DNA from: Humibacillus sp. DSM 29435
GTDB taxonomy: Bacteria; Actinomycetota; Actinomycetes; Actinomycetales; Dermatophilaceae
DNA: 64,000 nt
NCBI RefSeq assembly: GCF_001758225.1
Contig: NZ_MAST01000001.1
Location: 248,001-312,000 of the forward strand
Direction: 5' to 3'
Positions 45,998 through 56,584 of this stretch are shown one piece after another. A program made the translations under genes and the position numbers. Below the pieces are notes generated by a model. That model saw nothing but the letters and a program-made list of their open reading frames with translations, did not search any database and was not told where the DNA came from. The first letter of the stretch is position 1; every line of letters begins with the position of its first letter.

Positions 45998-46132
45998 GGG
46001 TGGGTGTTCTTTCGTCCGGCCGATGGGTGACGGCTGAAGGTAACCCTGATGAACTACCCCAGCCGGTGAAATTAGTGACGTTTCGGTCACAACGGCCGAT
46101 CGTGCACGCTGAGGGTGGGCGACCGAGCCGGG

Positions 46133-47374
46133 TCAGGCGGTCGAACCCTCGGCCGCGGCGTTGCCCTCGCGCTCGCTCTCACGCAGGATGCCGGAGCACG
46201 CCCATGACAGCAGCACTGCGGCTGCCGCCGCGCCGACGGTGACGGCATACGCAGGGGTGTGGCCGCCCCAGTCGGCGAGCCGACCAGAGGCGGCAGCGCC
46301 GATCGCGTAACCGAGCCCGGTCGCGGCGGCGAGGATCGTCATGGCGGCTCCGGTGCGTGAGGGCGGGGTGACCCGCTCGCCGAGGGTGAAGGTCGTGATC
46401 ACGTAAGGGGCGATGGTGCAGCCGAGCACGAGCAGCACCGGAACGAGGCCGCCGAGGGAGTTGACGAGCAGCAGCGGGGCGGTGAGCACGAGCAGGCTGA
46501 TGGCGAACCAGCGGAGCCGGGCCGGCAGCGAGAAGGATGCCGGGAGCGCGGCCATGCCCAGGCCCGCGGCCACGCTGCCCACCCCGAGCAGGGCGTGGAA
46601 GTAGCCGGTCAGCCCGGGTGAGCCGGAGGCGGTGGCGAGCACCGTCGTGCCGGTCTGCACCGAGCCGAACACCGTGCCGATGAGCAGCTGGGCGCCGCAC
46701 AGCACGAGGAGAGCGGGGGTGAGCAGGCGCCCCGTCGAGGCACCGGCGCTCGCCGTGGCCGCGTGGGTCGTTCGTGCCGTGTCGTGCAGCGCGAACCAGG
46801 TGCCGAAGACGCCGAGGCCGACGGCTGCGATCACCAGCGCCACCGTCGGGTTGGCGACCGAGACGCCGAGGCCCACCAGGGCCGGCCCGAGCACGAACGA
46901 GGCTTCGTCTGCGGCGCCCTCGTACGAGAAGGCGACGTCGACGAGGCGGCCCTGCGACAAGCCCGCGTCGGCCGTGATCGGGCGCCAACGCACCCGGGCC
47001 AGGGGGCCGATCTGGGGCAGCAGCAGCCCGGTGACGGCGCTCGCGGCGGCAGCCATCCCCCAGGGCAGCTCGGCGTGCACGACGAGGAGCACCACGATCA
47101 GGGCGGTGGCCCCGGACAGCGACTGGAACGCCACCACTCGCCGTTGGCCGAGACGGTCGGCACGCGTCCCCCAGAACGGGGCGCCGACGGCATTGGCCAC
47201 GGCGAGGGCACCCGCACAGAAGCCCCCCGCGCCGTAGCTGCCGGTCTGGCCGGCCACGAGCAGCAGGATGCCCAGCTGGCTCATCGCGAGCGGCATCCGA
47301 GCGAGGAACGCGACCACGACGTAGGTCGTGCCGGTCAGGTTGAACAGGCGGCGGTACGAGTCGATCGGTGACAC
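46133..47374 (-). CDS. MFS transporter
   Basis: 413-residue major facilitator with 12 predicted transmembrane helices. The loop between helices 2 and 3 shows GAPFWGTRADRLGQRR, the conserved MFS motif A (G...D+.G+R). The centre contains a hydrophilic linker with Thr/Ala around TARTTHAATASAGA. The substrate is not predictable; drug efflux-type families are the nearest match in pattern. GTG is the start. It lies 150 bases after the end of the P-type ATPase gene on the same strand and about 135 bases before the secreted repeat protein, so it could be its own unit. Confidence 0.88.
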   Translation of the reverse strand: MSPIDSYRRLFNLTGTTYVVVAFLARMPLAMSQLGILLLVAGQTGSYGAGGFCAGALAVANAVGAPFWGTRADRLGQRRVVAFQSLSGATALIVVLLVVHAELPWGMAAAASAVTGLLLPQIGPLARVRWRPITADAGLSQGRLVDVAFSYEGAADEASFVLGPALVGLGVSVANPTVALVIAAVGLGVFGTWFALHDTARTTHAATASAGASTGRLLTPALLVLCGAQLLIGTVFGSVQTGTTVLATASGSPGLTGYFHALLGVGSVAAGLGMAALPASFSLPARLRWFAISLLVLTAPLLLVNSLGGLVPVLLVLGCTIAPYVITTFTLGERVTPPSRTGAAMTILAAATGLGYAIGAAASGRLADWGGHTPAYAVTVGAAAAAVLLSWACSGILRESEREGNAAAEGSTA

Positions 47375-47524
47375 GGGCGGCTCCGGGACGAGAGACCTTC
47401 GCGGGTACGCGAAAGGGGTGTGTGCCTACCCGCCCTTCAGGCACACCGGATCCCTGTGCACCGCCAGTCTACGAGCCAGGGTCGGGCTGGCCCAAGTCGT
47501 CGCCGACCCTCGATGCGGCGGCTC

Positions 47525-49996
47525 TCATCCGCCGTCGTGCCGGCTCGGGCCGGGACCGGGGGCAAAGCGGTGGACCAGCTCGACCGCACCCGCGCCCACG
47601 GCGCCGACCGCGAGCGACTGCCAGACCAGACCGGCCGGGGCGTCGAACCCGAAGAGCTCGCGGCCGGCCGGCAGCACGAACGCGAGAACGGCCACGGCGA
47701 CGAGAGACCCGACGAGCACGACCTTCCACGCGGCCAAAGGTCGAGCGAGCACGATGAGGATGGCGAAGAAGACGACGAGCAGGGTGATGGTCGCCCCGGT
47801 GCCGGTCTGCCAGCAGGCGTGGTCGGGCACCGTCGACTGGCCGGGCGCCACCGTGCACCGCCTCAGGAACTCTTCGCCGGGAACGCCGTAGTTGCGGTTC
47901 GCGATGAGGTACGAGGCGAACACCGACACCCCTGCCACGACTCCCACCGGCACGGCGAACCGCAACACCCGACCGAGAAAGCCGGGAACGTAGCGGCGGG
48001 GGGTCGGCCCCAGCGCGGGGAAGAACGCGGGGATGCCGATCGTGACCGCTGAGACGAGGCTCAGGTGGCGCGGTAGGAAGGGGAACGGCAACAGGGCGAT
48101 CGCGGCGGCAAGAATCGCGACGAGGCTCATCGCGTTCTTGGCCACGAAGAGGTTGGCGACGCGCTCGACGTTCGCGATGACCCGGCGTCCCTCGGCGAGC
48201 ACCCGGGGCAGGTGCGAGAACTTTCCGTCGAGCAGCACGAGCTCGGCGACGGCTTTGGTGGCCTGGGCTCCGTTGCCCATCGCGACACCGATGTCGGCGT
48301 CCTTGAGGGCCAGCGCGTCGTTGACCCCGTCACCGGTCATCGCCACCACGTGCCCGTCGGCCTGCAGGGCGTGCACGAAGGCGCGCTTCTGCTCGGGGCT
48401 GACCCGACCGAAGACGCTGGCGGTGCGCAGCACCTCGCGCAGGGAGTCGGGGTCGTCAGACAGCGTGCGGGCGTCGACCGGCTCGCCGACATCGAGGCCG
48501 ACCTCGCGCGCTACCGCCGCGACCGTCGCCGGGTTGTCGCCCGAGATGACCTTGACCGCCACGCCCTGCTCGGCGAAGTAGGCGAACGTCTCCCTGGCGT
48601 CGGGGCGCACCTGCTCGGTCAGCGTCACGAGCCCGGCCGGGGTGAGGTCGTCCGGCAACTCCGTCTCGGTGAGCGGCTGCGGGCTGCGGGCGATCATCAC
48701 GACGCGGCGGCCCGAGGCGGCCAGGTGGGCGACCTGCTGACGGATGCCGTCGCTGGGCGGGCCGTCGCCCGGCCGGCTGCCGCTGGTCGCGCAGTGAGCG
48801 AGCAGCACCTCGGGGGCTCCGAGCACCCAGGTGTCGTGTCCCTCGAAGGTGGCCGCGCTCCACTTGCGGGTCGAGTTGAAGGCGACGCTGTGGGTGCGGG
48901 TCCAGCCGGGGGGGGCGATGGCGCGACCGATGGCCAACAGGGTGCCGTTGGCGAACGGGTCGTCGGCGATCGCTCCGAGCGCTTGACGGGTGGCGTCGGC
49001 GTCGGCGTCGGCCTCGCGACGCGGCAGCGGGTGCAGCTGCTCGAACGCGATGTCGCCGATCGTGAGGGTGCCGGTCTTGTCGACGCAGACGACGTCGACC
49101 CGGGCCAGGCCCTCGACCGCCGGAAGCTGCTGCACGAGCACCTGCTGGCGGGTCAGCTGAACGGCCGAGAGGAGGAAGGCGACCGAGGTCAACAGCACCA
49201 GGCCCTCGGGCACCAGCCCGACCACGCCGGCGGCCGAGCGGATGACCACCTCGCGCCAGCCCTGCTCACCGACGGCGCGCCACTGCGACCACAACGCGAC
49301 GGGCAGGGCGATGACGATGACCCAGGTGATGTACCGCAGCAGGGTGTTGACCGAGTCCTGGATCTCCGACCTCGTGCGGGTGAAACGGCGGGCATCGGCC
49401 GCGATCTTGTTGACGTAGGCGTCGGCTCCCACCGCCCTCGCGCGGTACCGGCCCGAGCCGGACACGACGGTGGTGCCCGAGCGAACCTGCTCACCGGCGG
49501 CGTGTGGCACGGGGTCGGCCTCACCCGTGAGGTTCGACTCGTCGAGCTCGAGCCCGTTCGCGCTGGTCAGGGGGCCGTCGGCGGGCACCTCATCGCCGGT
49601 GCGCAGCTCGATGAGGTCGTCGAGCACGACCTCGCTCGTCGGCACGTCGATGATCTGACCGTCGCGCACCACTCTCGTCGTGGGGGAGTTCAGCAGCGCG
49701 AGCCGGTCGAGCTTGCGCTTGGCGAGGTACTCCTGCACGATCCCGATCGCCGAGTTGAGCACGAGCACGCCGCCGAAGAGCCCGTCTGCGAACGAGCCGG
49801 TGACCATGACGAGCACGAAGAGGGCGCCGAGGATGGCGTTGAACCGGGTCAGCACGTTGGCCCGGAAGATCTCCGCCAGCGAGCGCGACGTGCGTTCGGT
49901 GAGGGCGTTGACCTGGCCCCGGGCCACCCGGTCCGCCACCTCGGCGCTGGTCAGCCCCGTCTGGCGCTCGGCAGTGGTCTCACGGGCAGTCGTCAC
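47525..49996 (-). CDS. ctpE: Cation-transporting P-type ATPase, CtpE-like
   Basis: 823-residue P-type ATPase. The phosphorylation site is DKTGTLT with Asp306; LTGEAD lies in the actuator domain; MTGDGVNDALALKDADIGVAMG is the hinge motif. Ten hydrophobic helices are visible, and the transmembrane ion site region reads VPEGLVLLTS. Overall sequence resembles mycobacterial CtpE, linked to calcium uptake; no N-terminal heavy-metal domain is present. The GTG at 49996 is chosen because GAGG lies upstream and the CtpE-type N terminus begins there. A longer frame reaching 50275 would translate the 51-bp repeats and is rejected. Confidence 0.9.
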   Translation of the reverse strand: MTTARETTAERQTGLTSAEVADRVARGQVNALTERTSRSLAEIFRANVLTRFNAILGALFVLVMVTGSFADGLFGGVLVLNSAIGIVQEYLAKRKLDRLALLNSPTTRVVRDGQIIDVPTSEVVLDDLIELRTGDEVPADGPLTSANGLELDESNLTGEADPVPHAAGEQVRSGTTVVSGSGRYRARAVGADAYVNKIAADARRFTRTRSEIQDSVNTLLRYITWVIVIALPVALWSQWRAVGEQGWREVVIRSAAGVVGLVPEGLVLLTSVAFLLSAVQLTRQQVLVQQLPAVEGLARVDVVCVDKTGTLTIGDIAFEQLHPLPRREADADADATRQALGAIADDPFANGTLLAIGRAIAPPGWTRTHSVAFNSTRKWSAATFEGHDTWVLGAPEVLLAHCATSGSRPGDGPPSDGIRQQVAHLAASGRRVVMIARSPQPLTETELPDDLTPAGLVTLTEQVRPDARETFAYFAEQGVAVKVISGDNPATVAAVAREVGLDVGEPVDARTLSDDPDSLREVLRTASVFGRVSPEQKRAFVHALQADGHVVAMTGDGVNDALALKDADIGVAMGNGAQATKAVAELVLLDGKFSHLPRVLAEGRRVIANVERVANLFVAKNAMSLVAILAAAIALLPFPFLPRHLSLVSAVTIGIPAFFPALGPTPRRYVPGFLGRVLRFAVPVGVVAGVSVFASYLIANRNYGVPGEEFLRRCTVAPGQSTVPDHACWQTGTGATITLLVVFFAILIVLARPLAAWKVVLVGSLVAVAVLAFVLPAGRELFGFDAPAGLVWQSLAVGAVGAGAVELVHRFAPGPGPSRHDGG

Positions 49997-50043
49997 GACG
50001 ACATCCTCGCCCACGACCACGCAGCGGTCCGGGATGCCGGTGG

Positions 50044-50272
50044 GCCGCGGGGATCGGACCGTGGCGGGGTTTGGTGGGGTCGTGGGGGCATCTGGCCGCG
50101 GGGATCGGACCGTGGCGGGGTTGTCGGCGTGGATGCCGGTGGGGCCGCGGGGATCGGACCGTGGCGGGGTTTGGTGGGGTTGGTCCCGGCATCCGGCCGC
50201 GGGGATCGGACCGTGGCGGGGTTTGGTGGGGTCGGGGGCGGCATCCGGCCGCGGGGATCGGACCGTGGCGGG
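50044..50272. repeat. Tandem array of five units, about 51-bp period
   Basis: The 363-base gap between ctpE and the malic enzyme is mostly filled by five copies of GGATCGGACCGTGGCGGG starting at 50051, 50102, 50151, 50203 and 50255 (spacings 51, 49, 52, 52). Linkers are GT-rich and end GGCATCCGGCCGCGG in most units. The core ATCGGACCGTGGCGGG is the reverse complement of the CCCGCCACGGTCCGAT core at 3.4 kb. The rest of the gap, 50273-50359, holds the malic-enzyme promoter region. Confidence 0.93.
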
Positions 50273-50359
50273 CATCGGGGTGCTGGGACGCGCGCCCCCG
50301 CACCACGGGGCGCGAGATGCGGGAGTGCGCCTGCGTCGATTCGTGACAGGATGACCTCC

Positions 50360-51802
<1,443 letters not shown>

Positions 51803-51818
51803 GAAGGGCTGTTCGTCC

Positions 51819-51863
51819 GAGATCCGCACGTCTGAGATCTGCACGTCTGAGAACCGCACGTCC
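51819..51863. repeat. Three 15-bp tandem repeats
   Basis: GAGATCCGCACGTCT, GAGATCTGCACGTCT and GAGAACCGCACGTCC fill most of the 72-base gap between malic enzyme and the MFS gene, ending 11 bases before the ATG. Confidence 0.8.
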
Positions 51864-51874
51864 GTGAGGCCAGC

Positions 51875-53206
51875 ATGACCCAGCACGACCGGCCTGCCCA
51901 GCGCTACGCCCTCGACGGGCGCCGCGCGTGGGCGGTTTGGGGTACGGCGATCTTGGTGTACGTGCTCGCCGTCTTCCACCGCACCTCGCTCGGGGTGGCC
52001 GGTCTGGATGCCGCTGAACGCTTCGGTATCAGCAGTGCCCAGCTCTCGACCTTCACCATCGTGCAGGTCGCCATCTATGCGGCGATGCAGATTCCGGTCG
52101 GGGCGCTGCTCGACCGGTTCGGGTCGAAGAAGCTGCTCGGGGTCGGCCTGACCCTGCTCACGGTGTCGCAGTTCGCGTTCGCCTTCGTCGACTCCTTCGA
52201 GGCCGCGCTCGTCTGCCGGGTGCTGCTGGGCATGGGTGACGCGATGGTCTTCATCTCGGTGCTGCGTCTCGTGGCGCTCTGGTTCTCACCGCGCCGCACG
52301 CCCATGGTCACCCAGATGACGGGCCTGCTCGGTCAGATCGGGGCGCTGGCCGCGGCCGGGCCGCTCGCGTTCTCGCTGCACCGGTTCGGCTGGACCCCCT
52401 CGTACGCTGTGGCGTCGTCTCTCGGTGTCATCTCCGGCATCCTGCTCGTCATCGTCGTCAAGGACAGCCCGTACGCCGACCAGCGCCGCGACGAGCTGCG
52501 GTTGCGCGCCATCGCCCGCACCCTGAAGCAGGCCTGGCTCGTGCCCGGCACCCGGCTCGGTCTGTGGTCGCACTTCACGTCCCAGTTCTCCGCGAACATG
52601 TTCACGATGCTGTGGGGCTTCCCGTTCCTCGTCGCGGGGGAGGGGCTCTCGGAGGCGACGGCGAGTGTGCTGCTCATGGCGATGACGGCGACGGCCATGG
52701 TCTCCAGCCCGATCATCGGCACGATGACGATGCGCTTCCCGTTCTCTCGAAGCACGTTGGTGCTGGGCATCGTCGCGGCCGCGATCGTGGCGTGGACGAC
52801 GGTGTTGCTGTGGCCCGGTCGGGCACCCACCTGGATGCTGGTGATCCTGGTCGTGGTGATCGCCGTGGGGGGCCCCGGCTCGATGATCGGCTTCGACCTG
52901 GCGCGCACCTTCAACCCTCCGACCCGCATCGGCAGCGCCTCCGGCATCGTCAACACCGGGGGGTTCATCGCGACCCTCGCTGGCGTCGCGATGGTCGGCA
53001 TCGTGCTCGACCGCGTCGCCCCGGGCGGCCCTTCCACCTGGGACGTCGACGCCTTCCGGGTCGCGATGACGGTGCAGTATCCGGTGTGGGCCCTGGGCCT
53101 GGTGATGATCCTGCGGTTCCGTCGTCGGGCTCGCCGGGCGGCGCTCGCGGCCGACCCCGACGGGTACGCCGACATCAAGGCCGGCAAGCCGGTCACCTTC
53201 CACTGA
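51875..53206 (+). CDS. MFS transporter
   Basis: 443-residue major facilitator with 12 predicted helices. The first cytoplasmic loop carries VGALLDRFGSKKLLG, the motif-A loop, followed by FAFVDSFEAALVCRVLLGMGDAMVFIS, which resembles the nitrate/nitrite and hexuronate-like facilitators. The C-terminal half includes GGPGSMIGFDLARTFNPPTRIGSASGIVNTGGF, often seen in organic-anion transporters of the same type. The substrate is not established. The ATG has a weak GAGG site. Its position behind the malic enzyme suggests, but does not prove, a dicarboxylate or related substrate. Confidence 0.88.
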   Translation: MTQHDRPAQRYALDGRRAWAVWGTAILVYVLAVFHRTSLGVAGLDAAERFGISSAQLSTFTIVQVAIYAAMQIPVGALLDRFGSKKLLGVGLTLLTVSQFAFAFVDSFEAALVCRVLLGMGDAMVFISVLRLVALWFSPRRTPMVTQMTGLLGQIGALAAAGPLAFSLHRFGWTPSYAVASSLGVISGILLVIVVKDSPYADQRRDELRLRAIARTLKQAWLVPGTRLGLWSHFTSQFSANMFTMLWGFPFLVAGEGLSEATASVLLMAMTATAMVSSPIIGTMTMRFPFSRSTLVLGIVAAAIVAWTTVLLWPGRAPTWMLVILVVVIAVGGPGSMIGFDLARTFNPPTRIGSASGIVNTGGFIATLAGVAMVGIVLDRVAPGGPSTWDVDAFRVAMTVQYPVWALGLVMILRFRRRARRAALAADPDGYADIKAGKPVTFH

Positions 53207-53254
53207 GCGCCGGCCCAGCGGCATCCTCGACCGGCCACCCAGCTGCATTGACGC

Positions 53255-53320
53255 AACACACCGAGCAATCACCAACTCACCGGGTTGTTACCCGGTGAGT
53301 TGGTGGTTACTCGGTGTGTT
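53255..53320. terminator. 30-bp stem-loop between convergent MFS genes
   Basis: Left arm 53255-53284 and right arm 53291-53320 pair over 30 positions with two mismatches (one can be a G-U pair in RNA), around the loop TTGTTA. Arms begin AACACACCGAG and end CTCGGTGTGTT. It lies 49 bases after one stop and 15 bases before the other and can terminate both genes. It is far longer than needed for that. Confidence 0.85.
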
Positions 53321-53334
53321 GGCGGGATGGGGCC

Positions 53335-54549
53335 TCAGGCGTCGCCGACCGACAAGGCCTCGGCCTCGACCCGCGAGGTGACCGGCTCGGCGCCGTGGCC
53401 GGGCTCGGCGTCGAGGATGCGGAAGATGCTCTTCGCGGTGAGCAGCACCAGCACGGCGAGCACCACGGCGCCCGAGCCGACCCAGAACGGGAGGTGGATC
53501 GACTTCTCGCCGAGCGTGCCGGCGAGCCAGGGCGCCACGGCCCCGCCGCCGAAGCGCACGAAGCTGTAGGCGGCCGAGGCGACACCACGCTCGACGGGGG
53601 AGATCTTCATGACGGTCTCGGTGATGAGCGTGTTGTTCACCCCGAGGAAGGCTCCGGACAGCACGACCCCGACCACGAGCACGGTCTTGCTGTCGGTGCC
53701 GAGTGCCATCGCGGCGAGAATGACCGCGAAGCCGAGCAGAGCGCCAGAGATGGCGGCCAGAGTGCCCACCTTGCGCTGGATCCACGGGGCGACGAACACG
53801 GAGGTCAGGGCGAGCAGCAGGCCCCAGCCGAAGAAGATGAAGCCGATCTGCTGCGCCCCGAGGCCCAGGGGGAACGGGGTGAAGGCGAGCAGGGTGAAGA
53901 AGCCGAAGTTGTAGAGCAGCGCGGTGATGCCGACGGTGAGCAGCCCGCGGTGACCCAGCGCTCGCAGCGGGGCCGTCAACGAGGTCGTCTGCGGTGACCT
54001 CGGGGTCTTCGGGAGGCTGGTGGCGGTGGCGATGAAGGCGACGGCCATGAGGATGGCGACGCCGAAGAACGGCCAGCGCCACGAGATGCTGCCGAGCCAG
54101 CCGCCGAGCAGCGGGCCGGTGGCGATACCGACGCCCAGCGCGGCCTCGTAGAGGATGATCGCCTGCTTCACCGAGCCGGATGCCGCGTTCACGATCGTTG
54201 CGAGGGCGGTGGCGATGAAGAGCGCGTTGCCGAGGCCCCAGAGCGCACGGAAGGCCACGATGCCGCCGATGGTGTCCTGGCTGCCAGCGAACGCGGCGCC
54301 GATGATGATCAGGGCCAGCCCGACGAGCAGGGTGCGCTTGGCGCCGATACGGCTGCTGACCCATCCGGTGCCGAGCATCGCGACGCCGGTGACGGCGAGG
54401 TAGCTGGTGAACAGCAGTGACACCTGGGAGGGGCTCGCACCGAGCTGGTCGGCGATCGGCTTGAGGATGGGGTCGACGAGCCCGATCCCCATGAAGGAGA
54501 TCACGGAGGCGAAGGCGACTGACCAGACGGTCTTGGATTGACGCAACAT
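53335..54549 (-). CDS. MFS transporter, drug-efflux type
   Basis: 404-residue major facilitator with 12 predicted helices. The N terminus SVAFASVISFMGIGLVDPILKPIADQL carries the D-P-x-L motif of DHA1-type drug exporters, followed by motif A (GWVSSRIGAKRTLLVG) and motif C-like ILYEAALGVGIATGPLLGGWLG. Such transporters export drugs by proton antiport; the substrate is unknown. The ATG at 54549 lies 20 bases after the stop of the MarR gene, in a two-gene operon, so repression by that regulator is expected. Confidence 0.9.
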   Translation of the reverse strand: MLRQSKTVWSVAFASVISFMGIGLVDPILKPIADQLGASPSQVSLLFTSYLAVTGVAMLGTGWVSSRIGAKRTLLVGLALIIIGAAFAGSQDTIGGIVAFRALWGLGNALFIATALATIVNAASGSVKQAIILYEAALGVGIATGPLLGGWLGSISWRWPFFGVAILMAVAFIATATSLPKTPRSPQTTSLTAPLRALGHRGLLTVGITALLYNFGFFTLLAFTPFPLGLGAQQIGFIFFGWGLLLALTSVFVAPWIQRKVGTLAAISGALLGFAVILAAMALGTDSKTVLVVGVVLSGAFLGVNNTLITETVMKISPVERGVASAAYSFVRFGGGAVAPWLAGTLGEKSIHLPFWVGSGAVVLAVLVLLTAKSIFRILDAEPGHGAEPVTSRVEAEALSVGDA

Positions 54550-54568
54550 GCGACGGTCATCCGTCCTT

Positions 54569-55033
54569 TCAGGAGGTGGTGTGGTCTGTGGCTTCGGTAG
54601 CGGCCCGAAGCAGCTCGTTGATGACCTCGACGGCGACGCGCATCCGGTCACGGCCGGTGTCGTCGAGCTGGTCGAGCGCGGGGGCGAGCACGGCGAGGCG
54701 AGCCCGTCGCACCCCGGCGAGGGCGGCCTGGCCGGCCTCAGTGAGTGAGACGACACTGGCCCGCGCGTCGTCGGGGTCGCCCTCACGGCGCACCCAGCCG
54801 GCGGCCTCCACCTTGTGCAGCTGGGTGGTGATGGTGGGCTGGCTGCTGTGGTCGGCGGCGGCGAGCACACTGACGCGTGACGGGCCGAGCTCGTCGACCA
54901 GGGCGAGCAGCCGGGCCTGCGCGAACGGCACGTCGAACGAGGCATTGCGGCTGGCCCAACGCGAGAGGCGCGCGGCCGAGCGCAACAGGTCGTTGCCCAG
55001 GCTGTCGGTCTCGATCACCAGATCAAGATACAT
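54569..55033 (-). CDS. MarR family regulator
   Basis: 154-residue winged-helix repressor. The recognition helix region is VSVLAAADHSSQPTITTQLHKVEAAGW, and the wing is REGDPDDARASVVSLTEAGQAAL with its DDAR tip. It heads an operon with the drug-efflux-type MFS gene. A perfect 23-bp palindrome covers the ATG. A TAGATT -10-like hexamer sits about six bases before the start codon, so the message is probably leaderless, with repressor binding blocking the start of transcription. Confidence 0.92.
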   Translation of the reverse strand: MYLDLVIETDSLGNDLLRSAARLSRWASRNASFDVPFAQARLLALVDELGPSRVSVLAAADHSSQPTITTQLHKVEAAGWVRREGDPDDARASVVSLTEAGQAALAGVRRARLAVLAPALDQLDDTGRDRMRVAVEVINELLRAATEATDHTTS

Positions 55034-55049
55034 AGATAATCTATGTATC
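55027..55049. promoter_or_regulatory. Perfect palindromic operator over marR start
   Basis: GATACATAGAT, one central base, then ATCTATGTATC: 11-bp perfect arms. The ATG of the MarR gene lies inside the left arm. AT-rich composition in a GC-rich context and the position at the start codon point to autorepression. Confidence 0.85.
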
Positions 55050-55090
55050 GCAACCGGCCGCCGTCGGAGAGAGGGGTGGGGCGAGCCGGG

Positions 55091-56011
55091 TCAGGGCAGG
55101 AGGGCGTCGGCGATCTCGGTCAGGTGGTCGAGGTCGGCGAGGTCGAGCACCTGCAGGTACATCCGCTCGGTGCCGACCGCCGCGAAGGCGGCCAGCTTCT
55201 CGGCGATCTGCTCGCCCGTACCGGCCAGGGAGTTCTCGCGCAGGTCATCCAGGTCACGCCCGATCGCCGCCGCCCGACGCCGCAGGGTCGCGTCGTCGTT
55301 GCCGAGGCACACCGCCTGGGCCGAGGAGTAGACCAGGTCGCCGGGGTCGCGGCCGTGTTCCTGCGCCATCTCGCGAACCCGGGCGAACAGCTCTCCGGTC
55401 GCGGCGGCGGGCTGGAACCCGGCGTTGAACTCAGCGGCATACCGAACGGCGAGCGAGGGGGTGCGCCGCTTGCCCCCGCCGCCGATGATGATCGGCACCC
55501 CGCCGGCCTGAACCGGCTTGGTCAGGCCGGGGGAGTCGACCACGGGGTAGTGGGCGCCCGCGTGGCTGAAGGTCTCGCCGGGTCGGGTCGCCCAGAGGCC
55601 GGTGATCACCGCGAGCTGCTCCTCGAGGCGGTCGAAGCGCTCGCCGACCGCCGGGAACGGGATGCCGTAGGCCTCGTGCTCGGCCTCGTGCCACCCGGCG
55701 CCCAGGCCGAGCTCGACCCGGCCGCCGCTCATCTGGTCGACCCCGGCGACCTGGATCGACAGGGGCCCGGGCAGCCGGAAGGTGGCCGAGCTGACCAGCG
55801 TGCCCAGCCTGATGGTGGTCGTGTCGCGAGCCAGCCCGGCGAGGGTGGTCCAGGCGTCGGTCGGCCCAGGCCCACCGTCGCCGCCCATGTGCAGGTAGTG
55901 GTCGGAGCGGAAGAAGCCACTGAAGCCGAGCTGCTCGGCGGCAAGCGCCACGGCGAGCAGCTCGTCGTAGGTCGCGCCCTGTTGGGGCTCGGTGAAGATG
56001 CGCAGGTCCAT
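55091..56011 (-). CDS. LLM class F420-dependent oxidoreductase
   Basis: 306-residue TIM-barrel luciferase-like enzyme. The N terminus MDLRIFTEPQQGATYDELLA matches the F420-dependent LLM subfamily; LGTLVSSATFRLPGPLSIQVAGVDQMSGGRV-like spacing with GRVELGLGAGW is the cofactor-site signature. PIIIGGGGKRRTPSLAVRYA is the phosphate-binding loop region. These enzymes use coenzyme F420 (or FMN) for hydride transfer to many substrates; the substrate is unknown. It points towards, but is not coupled to, the MarR gene at 54.6-55.0 kb. Confidence 0.9.
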   Translation of the reverse strand: MDLRIFTEPQQGATYDELLAVALAAEQLGFSGFFRSDHYLHMGGDGGPGPTDAWTTLAGLARDTTTIRLGTLVSSATFRLPGPLSIQVAGVDQMSGGRVELGLGAGWHEAEHEAYGIPFPAVGERFDRLEEQLAVITGLWATRPGETFSHAGAHYPVVDSPGLTKPVQAGGVPIIIGGGGKRRTPSLAVRYAAEFNAGFQPAAATGELFARVREMAQEHGRDPGDLVYSSAQAVCLGNDDATLRRRAAAIGRDLDDLRENSLAGTGEQIAEKLAAFAAVGTERMYLQVLDLADLDHLTEIADALLP

Positions 56012-56065
56012 GAGCCCATCCTGCCCCCCCCGGGACGCGGGGGAGCGCGGGGGAGCGCGGGCGGC

Positions 56066-56584
56066 TCAGTGACCCTGTGGCATCGCCCAGCGCGCTGTTG
56101 ACAGTCCCTGCTCGGTGGCGCGCACGATGGCCTCGCCGATGACCCTCTCGGCCGCCGCGCAGTCGGCCCAGTCGGAGGCCTCGACGAACTTGCCCGGTTC
56201 GAGGGTCTTGTAGTTCTCGAAGAAGTGCTGGATCTCATCGAGCGTGAAGCGGCTGATATCGCCGAGGTCCTGAAGGTGCTCGGTGCGCGGGTCGACCGGC
56301 ACGCACAGCACCTTGTCGTCGCCGCCGGAGTCATCGGTCATGTGGAAGATACCGACGGGACGCGCCTTCACGACGACACCCGGGAAGAGCGGCTCGGGCA
56401 GCAGCACCAGGGCGTCGAGCGGGTCGCCGTCCTCGCCGAGGGTGTCCTCAATGTAGCCGTAGTCGGCCGGGTAGGCCATCGGCGTGAAGAGGTAGCGGTC
56501 GAGGCGCACCCTGCCCGTCGCGTGGTCGATCTCGTACTTGTTGCGCTGGCCGCGCGGGACCTCGATGGTGACGTCGAACTCCAC
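56066..56584 (-). CDS. ppa: Inorganic pyrophosphatase
   Basis: 172-residue family I soluble pyrophosphatase, hydrolysing pyrophosphate to drive biosynthesis. [20 protein letters not shown] opens the protein, [11 protein letters not shown] follows, and [10 protein letters not shown] holds the catalytic aspartates. The GTG at 56584 is chosen because GAAGGGG lies upstream and the family N terminus starts there. Upstream reading across the divergent dacB gene is an antisense artefact. The ppa < > dacB divergent pair is typical of actinobacteria. Confidence 0.96.
   Translation of the reverse strand: MEFDVTIEVPRGQRNKYEIDHATGRVRLDRYLFTPMAYPADYGYIEDTLGEDGDPLDALVLLPEPLFPGVVVKARPVGIFHMTDDSGGDDKVLCVPVDPRTEHLQDLGDISRFTLDEIQHFFENYKTLEPGKFVEASDWADCAAAERVIGEAIVRATEQGLSTARWAMPQGH

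Noticed and set aside
49997-50275. N-terminal extension of ctpE through the repeats
   Set aside because: The extra residues are translated repeats; GTG at 49996 with GAGG fits the CtpE family start.
48212-50359. N-terminal extension of the malic enzyme to 1196 residues
   Set aside because: It is antisense to the P-type ATPase and passes through the repeat array; the ACT-malic enzyme begins at 50360.
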